Source: CAYSFW01 sp050329935 (GTDB taxonomy: Bacteria; Pseudomonadota; Gammaproteobacteria; UWMA-0217). From it: a stretch of DNA of 29,185 bases. The DNA is taken from contig JBHJOI010000106.1 in assembly GCA_050329935.1 (NCBI GenBank), forward strand, positions 1 to 29,185, in the 5' to 3' direction. The notes under the pieces are model-generated. The model did no database searches. It was not told where the DNA came from and saw only the letters and a list, made by a program, of their open reading frames with translations. Both the position numbers and the translations under genes were made by a program. Positions 23,621 through 29,185 of this stretch are shown here, piece after piece (position 1 is the stretch's first letter; each line of letters begins with the position of its first letter).

Positions 23621-23979
23621 TCGCCGCGACCGTGCTGGGCGACCGTGCCCCACGCCGCACCTAACGAATCAAAGACTCCGAGCTTGAGCATAGATCGTAG
23701 CGAGCGGCTCGTAAGCAAGGCGGACGACGCGCAGCGACAAAACGTATCATCGAGGAGCGAGCGCCGCCCAACGCAACCATCGAGACGCGCGGCAGATCTA
23801 TTCACAGGCGCTCGGACGCCATCGACCTCGCGCGTGGTCACCCGCATGATTTCGCGACAGCACTGATCGCCGCAACCGGCGTTCCGTCATCAAAAACCCG
23901 CCGTGTGGCCGCACGGGTAGCCTCGCGGCGCGCCCTGTGCCACTCTTGGCAGCTGCAATAACTCCGTCGCGTTTCGTTC
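23621..23979. other. Intergenic region between apaG and apaH
   Basis: This is 359 bases in a place where apaG and apaH are usually close together. No convincing gene is present. A 15-base imperfect direct repeat, TGATCGCCGC[G/A]ACCG, occurs at 23618-23632 (starting in the apaG stop codon) and at 23864-23878, bracketing most of the spacer. A leftward terminator-like hairpin lies at 23892-23917. The interior is rich in GCGAGCG/CGACGCG words and has no recognisable promoter. It may be an inserted or expanded spacer. Confidence 0.45.
23892..23917 (-). terminator. Orphan terminator-like hairpin on the leftward strand
   Basis: On the leftward strand CCGTG-CGGCCA-CACGG forms a stem extended by a C:G pair across a one-base bulge. 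It is followed by GGGTTTTT, ending at 23892. No leftward gene lies upstream of it, since apaH runs rightward. It could end an antisense or small RNA starting in the apaH 5' region, or be a fortuitous hairpin. Confidence 0.28.
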
Positions 23980-24834
23980 ATGGCAATTTACGCAATAGGT
24001 GACATACAAGGCTGTTTCGCCGATTTGCAGCGACTGGTTGAACACCTGAATTTCGACCCCGTGGTCGATACGCTCTGGTTCGTGGGCGATCTGGTCAACC
24101 GAGGGCCGGATTCCCTCAACACCCTGCGCTTCGTGCGCGAACTGGGTACCGCCGCGGTGACCGTGCTTGGCAACCATGACCTGCACCTGCTCGCGGTCAG
24201 CCTCGGCATCCAGCCCGCGCGCAACAAGGACACCTTTCTACCCGTCCTACATGCGCCCGACGCCGCCGAGTTGTTGAGCTGGCTCCGCCAACGCCCATTG
24301 TTGTACTACGACGCGACGCTTGAGATCGCGCTGGTACACGCCGGCCTACCGCCGCAATGGGATCTCGCGACCGCGCTTGCCTGTGCCGGGGAGGTCGAGG
24401 CAACACTCAAGGGACCCGACCACCGCGAGTTCCTGCTGCACATGTATGGCAATAAACCCCAGCTCTGGTCACCAACGCTGTCCGGCCTCGACCGCTGGCG
24501 CTACAGCATCAACGCGCTGACGCGGATGCGTTATTGCGACGCCGAGGGCCAACTCGATTTCAAACAGAAGCTCGTACCCGGAACCCAGCCCAAGCACCTG
24601 ATGCCATGGTTTCAGGTGCCATGGCGTCAAAGCCGGGGCCTACGGATCGTGTTCGGACATTGGTCGACGCTGGGCTTTCATGATCGCGATAATGTCTATG
24701 CGCTCGACACGGGGTGTGTCTGGGGCGGCGCGTTGACGGCGTTGCGCGTGGATGCGCATCAACCGCAGCGTATCTCCATCCCGTGCGCGGGCGCGCGTCG
24801 CCCGCATGAGGCCCATGCCCATCAGCAACAGTAG
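23980..24834 (+). CDS. apaH: Symmetrical bis(5'-nucleosyl)-tetraphosphatase ApaH
   Basis: A 284-residue PPP-family phosphoesterase that splits Ap4A and related dinucleotides, and in enterobacteria removes Np4 caps from RNA. The three metal/phosphate motifs are intact: IGDIQGCFADLQRL (GDxQG form), FVGDLVNRGPDSLNTL and LGNHDLHLLAV, with LVHAGLPPQWDL and GHWSTLG later. The ATG at 23980 lacks a good ribosome site. Its 3' end overlaps the RDD gene by 29 bases, coupling it to the downstream membrane cluster. That arrangement is not the usual one for apaH. Confidence 0.97.
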   Translation: MAIYAIGDIQGCFADLQRLVEHLNFDPVVDTLWFVGDLVNRGPDSLNTLRFVRELGTAAVTVLGNHDLHLLAVSLGIQPARNKDTFLPVLHAPDAAELLSWLRQRPLLYYDATLEIALVHAGLPPQWDLATALACAGEVEATLKGPDHREFLLHMYGNKPQLWSPTLSGLDRWRYSINALTRMRYCDAEGQLDFKQKLVPGTQPKHLMPWFQVPWRQSRGLRIVFGHWSTLGFHDRDNVYALDTGCVWGGALTALRVDAHQPQRISIPCAGARRPHEAHAHQQQ

Positions 24835-25501
24835 TCAGGTCGAGACGCCGGAAGGCATCGTTCTGACGCTCAATACCGCGGGACCGTTCGCGCGCTTCTA
24901 CGCCTGGCTGATCGACCTGTGGCTGCGGCTGCTTTTGTACGCGCTGGTGTTCCTGCCCTTGTCCTATCTCGATGAACTTGGGCTTGGCCTGATCATGCTG
25001 GTGTTGTTCATTGGCGAGTGGTTCTATCCGGTGCTGTTCGAAACGCTTTGGCACGGCGCGACGCCCGGCAAGTATCTGATGCGACTCGTGGTTGTGCATG
25101 ACGACGCGACACCGATCGGCTGGACCGCGTCGATGCTGCGCAATCTCGTGCGGGTGATTGATCTTCTGCCGGGCACCTACTTGCTCGGATTATGCAGTGT
25201 GCTGTTGACCCGCGACCATCAGCGGCTCGGCGACGTGGTCGCCGGCACGCTCGTCATCCACCGCCCCGCGACCCCCACTCCACCGCCGCCGTGGCACGAA
25301 GGCCCCAGCCATCCACCCAGAGCAAAGTTGACCGCGACCGAGCGCCAGGCGGTGTTGGCTTTCGCGGAACGCCATCATACCCTGACCGCCGAGCGTGCCG
25401 AGGAACTGGCGCGGCACGCGGCGCCGTTGCTCGCGCCGGACCAACCCGCCGCGCCGCAGCTGATCGCCGTCGCGCGCTGGCTGGGCGGCCTGCGGCACTG
25501 A
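24806..25501 (+). CDS. RDD-family membrane protein, first gene of the SpoIIM/MoxR cluster
   Basis: A 231-residue protein with an RDD domain at residues 25-155. The conserved Arg and Asp fall in RFYAWLIDLWLRLL, a middle helix follows, then the third element is TRDHQRLGDVVAGTLVIHR. GATPGKYLMRLVVV is the typical cytosolic link. After the helices there is a proline-rich segment (TPTPPPPW) and a soluble C-terminal helical part of about 60 residues rich in Ala and Glu. RDD proteins are thought to act as transporters or membrane adaptors; no role is established for this cluster type. ATG 24806 is used; ATG 24815 is equally possible. It overlaps apaH and is 19 bases before the SpoIIM-like gene. Confidence 0.9.
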   Translation: MRPMPISNSSQVETPEGIVLTLNTAGPFARFYAWLIDLWLRLLLYALVFLPLSYLDELGLGLIMLVLFIGEWFYPVLFETLWHGATPGKYLMRLVVVHDDATPIGWTASMLRNLVRVIDLLPGTYLLGLCSVLLTRDHQRLGDVVAGTLVIHRPATPTPPPPWHEGPSHPPRAKLTATERQAVLAFAERHHTLTAERAEELARHAAPLLAPDQPAAPQLIAVARWLGGLRH

Positions 25502-25520
25502 TCCAGCGCCGAACACGACC

Positions 25521-26477
25521 ATGACCCAAGCGCATTTCATTCGCACTCATGGCGACGAGTGGAACGCCCTCGAATCCTGGCTGGGCGGCCGCCACGGCAC
25601 GGTCGACGCCAGTGAGTTCGACCTGCCGACAGCGTATCGGCGACTCACGCACCAACTCGCGCTCGCCCGCGCCCGAGGCTACGGCCCGGCGGTCGTCCAG
25701 CGCCTGGAAACGCTCGCGCTACGCGCCCACCAGATACTCTACCGCCCGCGCGTCACGCCCTGGAGTGCCGCGGCCCGCTTTTTTGGCACGGAACTCCCCG
25801 AGCGCGTGCGCGCGGAATGGCGCGTCGTCGCGCTCGCGACCCTGTGTTTCTTCGGCCCGCTCGCGCTCGCATTCGCGTCCTTATGGATCGACCCCGAGCT
25901 GATCCACAGCGTTCTGGATGATGAGCAGCTCGCGACGATCGAGCAGATGTACGACCCCGCCAACCAGCAGCGATTCGGCCGCGCCCGCGAAGCCACCACC
26001 GATATCCAGATGTTCGGCTTCTATATCCGCAACAACACCAGCATCGGCTTTCAAACCTTTGCCGGTGGTCTGTTGTTCGGGCTGGGCACGCTGGCGTCGC
26101 TGCTGATCAACGCGCTGTATATCGGCGCCGTCGCCGGACATTTGACCTTGATCGGACACGCGCAGCCCTTCTGGAGTTTCGTCAGCGGCCACAGCGCGCC
26201 GGAATTGGTCGCGATTGTGTTATCCGGCGCGGCGGGTTTTAGACTGGCTGCCGCGCTGCTGGTACCCGGACGCAGGCGTCGGCGCGACGCGCTGCGCGAC
26301 CATGCTCGTGACGCGGCGCAACTGGTCTACGGCGCCGCCGCGCTATTCCTGCTCGCGGCCTACGTCGAGGCATTCTGGTCGTCGCACGCGGGCATTGCGC
26401 CGACCGTCAAGTACGCCGTCGGTAGTGCGTCATGGGCCCTGCTGATCGGCTATTTCGGTTTCGCCGGGCGAAATTGA
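25521..26477 (+). CDS. SpoIIM-like membrane protein (COG1300)
   Basis: A 318-residue protein with a soluble helical N-terminus of about 95 residues and then five hydrophobic segments. Visible are VVALATLCFFGPLALAF, NNTSIGFQTFAGGLLFGLG, a short helix, the family signature GHSAPELVAIVLSGAAGFRL, and two C-terminal helices. COG1300 takes its name from Bacillus SpoIIM, part of the DMP peptidoglycan-remodelling complex in engulfment, but non-sporulating bacteria carry long forms like this next to RDD, DUF4129 and MoxR genes. Sporulation is not implied. It lies between the RDD gene (19 bases) and the DUF4129 gene (4 bases). Confidence 0.92.
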   Translation: MTQAHFIRTHGDEWNALESWLGGRHGTVDASEFDLPTAYRRLTHQLALARARGYGPAVVQRLETLALRAHQILYRPRVTPWSAAARFFGTELPERVRAEWRVVALATLCFFGPLALAFASLWIDPELIHSVLDDEQLATIEQMYDPANQQRFGRAREATTDIQMFGFYIRNNTSIGFQTFAGGLLFGLGTLASLLINALYIGAVAGHLTLIGHAQPFWSFVSGHSAPELVAIVLSGAAGFRLAAALLVPGRRRRRDALRDHARDAAQLVYGAAALFLLAAYVEAFWSSHAGIAPTVKYAVGSASWALLIGYFGFAGRN

Positions 26478-26481
26478 TCGG

Positions 26482-27957
26482 ATGCGGCTGGAGCGCCTGC
26501 AACTCGAGCTGCGACCGCGCAATCCCTGGGATGCGATGGACCTTGGCCTGCGCCTGACGCGGGCGCGCTGGCGGGCGATCTACCTGCCGTGGCTGGCCTT
26601 CGCCGTGACGCTCTACGCCACGTTGTTGCTCGTATTCGGCATCGACAACGCATGGCCGAGCCTGCTGTTCTGGTGGTTGAAACCCGTTTATGACCGCTGG
26701 CTGCTGCATTCGATCAGTCGTGCGGCGTTCGACGATCCGCCAACGCTGACTGAATCGCTGCGGGCTCTGCCTGGCCTGCTGCGCCACACGGGTCTGTTGC
26801 GCGCACTGACGCTGGCGCGACTTTCGCCCGCGCGCAGTTTCCGGTTACCCGTCTGGCAACTTGAAGGTTTGCGTGGGCCACAACGCCGGGAGCGGCTCGA
26901 ACTGCTGGCCGCACGTGGCGGCGCGACACCGTTTTGGCTGACGCTCGCCTGTGTCCACCTCGAACTATCGATCTATGTCGGACCTTTGTTACTGGCGGTG
27001 CTGCTTGCACCGCAGGGCATCGACCCGATGCGGCTGCTGGAGACACTATTCATCGCGCCCGGCGACAATGTGTGGGTGCCGATGGTCGGCCACCTGTTTT
27101 ATCTGTTGGCAGTCATCGTGATCGAGCCGATTTACGTCGCAGCTGGCTTCATGTTGTATCTGCAACGCCGCATCGAGCTGGAGGCCTGGGATCTCGAAAT
27201 CGCCTTGCGGCGCCTGGGTACTCGCCTCGCGGCAAATGCCCGAACCGTCCTGCTCGCGCTGATAATCGGCGTCGGCGGATTTGGGCTCACGGCACCGCCC
27301 GCGAGCCTCGCTACCCCAGGGATCGAAACCGAAGCCCGGCAGACGCTCGACGCACTCGAGCTCTGCGAAACCTTGCATCCGACCGAAACCACGCGCGTCT
27401 GGACCTGGCGCCATGCCGCACCCGGAACGTCGGCCGCGCTCGGCGGTGATCAGGGTTGGATTGGGCCCTGGCTACACCAGATCGCGCGCGGTTTGACCTG
27501 GTTACTCTGGCTGCTGCTGGGTATCGTGGTGGTCGCGTTGATGCTGAACCGCACGCGAAACAGCGCGCGTCGACGATCCCGAGCGACAAGCGCCGCGGTC
27601 CCGCCGACCTCGGTGCGATACGACTCCGCGCCAGAATCCGATTCGCGATATGCCGAGACCGTCCTGGCCGCATCGCAACTGCTTGATCAAAGCCGCACCC
27701 GCGCCGCGCTCGCTTTGCTGTATCGCGCGACACTCGCGGACCTTAGCCGGCGATACCAACTGCGGGTCGCCCCCGGAGCTGCTGAGGTCGAACTGATCGA
27801 GCTCGCGGCACCCGCGTTGAGCGCGACCCAACTCGACTGCCTGCGCCGGCTCGTCGCGTTCTGGAGCGCGGCTGCCTACGCCGATCAAGCGCCCAGTCCC
27901 GCACACGCACGCGAACTGCTGACGGCTTGGACGCAACACTTCGGAGCCGCGCGGTGA
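26482..27957 (+). CDS. Multi-pass membrane protein with C-terminal DUF4129-like domain
   Basis: A 491-residue protein. The first 280 residues hold about five membrane helices (LPWLAFAVTLYATLLLVFG, CVHLELSIYVGPLLLAVLL, HLFYLLAVIVIEPIYVAAG among them). A periplasmic segment follows, then a final helix (TWLLWLLLGIVVVALML, about 335-355). The last 130 residues are a cytosolic helical domain (SRTRAALALLYRATLADLSR to the end) of DUF4129 type. That domain is found in transglutaminase/MoxR/DUF58 neighbourhoods. It stops at 27957, sharing one base with the ATG of the DUF4350 gene. The N-terminal helices are less conserved and the overall function is unknown. Confidence 0.82.
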   Translation: MRLERLQLELRPRNPWDAMDLGLRLTRARWRAIYLPWLAFAVTLYATLLLVFGIDNAWPSLLFWWLKPVYDRWLLHSISRAAFDDPPTLTESLRALPGLLRHTGLLRALTLARLSPARSFRLPVWQLEGLRGPQRRERLELLAARGGATPFWLTLACVHLELSIYVGPLLLAVLLAPQGIDPMRLLETLFIAPGDNVWVPMVGHLFYLLAVIVIEPIYVAAGFMLYLQRRIELEAWDLEIALRRLGTRLAANARTVLLALIIGVGGFGLTAPPASLATPGIETEARQTLDALELCETLHPTETTRVWTWRHAAPGTSAALGGDQGWIGPWLHQIARGLTWLLWLLLGIVVVALMLNRTRNSARRRSRATSAAVPPTSVRYDSAPESDSRYAETVLAASQLLDQSRTRAALALLYRATLADLSRRYQLRVAPGAAEVELIELAAPALSATQLDCLRRLVAFWSAAAYADQAPSPAHARELLTAWTQHFGAAR

Positions 27958-29048
27958 TGGGTCGTCAGCGGCTGTTGGGCGCACTTGGGTTGGCGTTGAC
28001 GTTGCTCGCCACGCTGTGGTTTCTGCGCAACTTCGAATTGCGCGAGGTGACCGAACCCGGCCGAATCGAAGGTGAGGCGGCGCGCAATCCGCTCTACTTC
28101 GCGCGGCGACTGCTCACGGCGATGAACCTGGACACCCGGGTCGCGCCAGTTCCGTTTGCCGTCGGCGATCTCGCGGCCGATGCGGTGCTGGTGCTCGACA
28201 CCGAACGGCGGCGGCTCGTCGGTGACGGCCTCGAACGCCTCCTTGCGTGGGTCGAGGGTGGCGGTCACCTGGTGCTGCGCGCCGCGACGCCGGAGCGCAA
28301 TCGCGATGCCGAACCGGCACCCGATCCGCTGCTCGAACGCCTTGGTTTACGCGTTCGCTACAGTCCCGACCTCGCCTACCCGGACGCCGCGGTGCATTAC
28401 CCCTTCCGCTCCGGCGATGGCCGTGACGACACGCTGGCGATTTTTTTCGTGGGTTACTACACGCTGCAGGGCTACCGCACGGACGACGATATTCTGTTCG
28501 ACGCCAATGGCGCGCATGTCGTCCACCGCGAGTACGGCGCCGGCGCGATCACGGTACTCTCGGACATGAACTTCGTGCGCAACGAGGCCCTCTGCGACCA
28601 GGGTCATGCCGCCGCGTTGTGGCATCTCGTCCACCGCGTCCACGCGCCGCCCAGCCGGGTCTATCTGGCGCATTCGGAGGCTTATCCGGCGTTGCCGGTG
28701 CTGATCTGGCAGCGTGCCCGGGCCGTCGTGATCGCCACGCTGTTGCTCGCACTCGGTCTGGTCGCCTATTTCGGGACGCGATTCGGACCGCCGCGGCCGC
28801 CACTGGATTCGGCCCGGCGGCAATTGCGGCAACACCTCGAAGCGAGCGCGGAATATTATTGGCGTCGGGGCGAGCACGCTCGGTTGTTGCGACCGCTCGT
28901 CGAGGCCTCGAATCGCGCACGGCGACAACATCGCCGCGCGGACTTGCCCGAGCGGCACCCAATGCCACCTGATCCCGAGGCGCCGCTGACACCACAGCGC
29001 TTTACCGAAATCGTCCAGCGACTCAATCAACCACGCACGCGCCCATGA
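27957..29048 (+). CDS. DUF4350-domain membrane protein
   Basis: A 363-residue protein with an N-terminal helix (ALGLALTLLATLWFL), a periplasmic DUF4350 domain (about residues 30-240) and a second helix near residue 260 (VVIATLLLALGLVAYFG). A basic cytosolic tail follows. The DUF4350 region shows FARRLLTAMNLDTRV, DAVLVLDTERRRLV, LLAWVEGGGHLVLRA and the later GAGAITVLSDMNFVRN, resembling a glutamine-amidotransferase/IFT52-like Rossmann fold without obvious catalytic residues. It starts with TGATG overlap and ends with ATGA overlap into the MoxR gene, so the cluster is tightly coupled. Confidence 0.9.
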   Translation: MGRQRLLGALGLALTLLATLWFLRNFELREVTEPGRIEGEAARNPLYFARRLLTAMNLDTRVAPVPFAVGDLAADAVLVLDTERRRLVGDGLERLLAWVEGGGHLVLRAATPERNRDAEPAPDPLLERLGLRVRYSPDLAYPDAAVHYPFRSGDGRDDTLAIFFVGYYTLQGYRTDDDILFDANGAHVVHREYGAGAITVLSDMNFVRNEALCDQGHAAALWHLVHRVHAPPSRVYLAHSEAYPALPVLIWQRARAVVIATLLLALGLVAYFGTRFGPPRPPLDSARRQLRQHLEASAEYYWRRGEHARLLRPLVEASNRARRQHRRADLPERHPMPPDPEAPLTPQRFTEIVQRLNQPRTRP

Positions 29049-29185
29049 ACCCTACGCTGTCAGATTCGTCAACGCCCCCAGCCTCCGACATCGCCTCGAT
29101 CTTCCAGGCGGTCCGTGCGGAAATCGGCAAGGCAATCATCGGTCAGGCCCGCGTCATCGATGAAGTGCTGATCGCGCTGCTGGCG
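29045..29185 (+). CDS. MoxR-type AAA+ ATPase (5' part, truncated by window end)
   Basis: The first 47 codons of a gene running off the right edge. The visible N-terminus (polar lead, then IFQAVRAEIGKAIIGQARVI and DEVLIALL) is the start of a MoxR ATPase, whose IVGQ-type motif here reads IIGQ, just before the P-loop. MoxR ATPases act as chaperone-like remodelling factors, usually with von Willebrand factor or DUF58 proteins. The ATG overlaps the DUF4350 stop (ATGA). A DUF58 gene next is expected from the cluster type but cannot be seen. Confidence 0.88.
   Translation, partial: MNPTLSDSSTPPASDIASIFQAVRAEIGKAIIGQARVIDEVLIALLA

Noticed and set aside
23645..23866. 73-codon frame in the apaG-apaH spacer
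   Set aside because: Composition (Ser, Arg, Thr-rich) and codon use are unlike the neighbours and no ribosome site precedes it.
23890..24186. Leftward frame containing a CVNCH haem-c-like motif
   Set aside because: It lies antisense to the start of apaH, whose motifs are unmistakable; the CVNCH is a chance reading and no cytochrome-like context or ribosome site supports it.
25521..26477. SpoIIM homologue as evidence for sporulation
   Set aside because: COG1300 proteins are widespread in non-spore-formers, and every other gene here is typical of Gram-negative gammaproteobacteria, including LolB and an outer-membrane barrel.

Overview
The window looks like a chromosomal segment of a GC-rich, facultatively anaerobic gammaproteobacterium. 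The order hemA-prfA-prmC, diverging from a TPR lipoprotein gene-lolB-ispE-tRNA-Gln-prs-rplY-pth-ychF, is the one known from Pseudomonas and many sulfur-oxidising or denitrifying gammaproteobacteria. I see no phage, transposon, CRISPR array or strong base-composition break, so this is core genome with a few accessory patches. Genus-level placement is not possible from what I can see.

Region 1 (1-5700) points to life at low oxygen. A hemerythrin-like protein and a 12-TM protein of the NnrS/oxidase-like type found near denitrification genes run rightward. Opposite them lies a leftward operon, yhcC-ubiU-ubiV-ubiT: the O2-independent ubiquinone hydroxylation genes headed by a radical SAM protein. 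All four [4Fe-4S] cysteines of UbiU and of UbiV are in place. Upstream of yhcC is a 9/10 FNR/Anr-type box, spaced as in a class II promoter.

Region 2 (5700-10600) holds loosely arranged genes: a small two-TM protein, a YfaZ-like outer-membrane protein, an alpha-E protein without its usual partners, the Mg2+ channel MgtE, an acidic orphan protein and tRNA-Met(CAT).

Region 3 (10831-17772, leftward) is the ychF/pth/rplY/prs/tRNA-Gln/ispE/lolB/TPR block, covering translation quality control, PRPP and isoprenoid synthesis, and lipoprotein insertion. tRNA-Gln starts 6 nt after ispE, and an intrinsic terminator sits between it and prs.

Region 4 (17968-24834, rightward) is hemA-prfA-prmC-yceH, with stop/start overlaps, then a conserved-looking small protein of unknown function, rsmA, apaG and apaH.

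Region 5 (24806-end) is a tightly coupled membrane cluster: RDD protein, SpoIIM-like protein, DUF4129-type protein, DUF4350 protein and the start of a MoxR-type AAA+ ATPase. Its first gene overlaps apaH. This cluster type is widespread and of unknown function, and with the yhcC-headed ubiquinone operon it is the best candidate for undescribed biology here. The window ends inside the MoxR gene, so the rest of the cluster is not visible.
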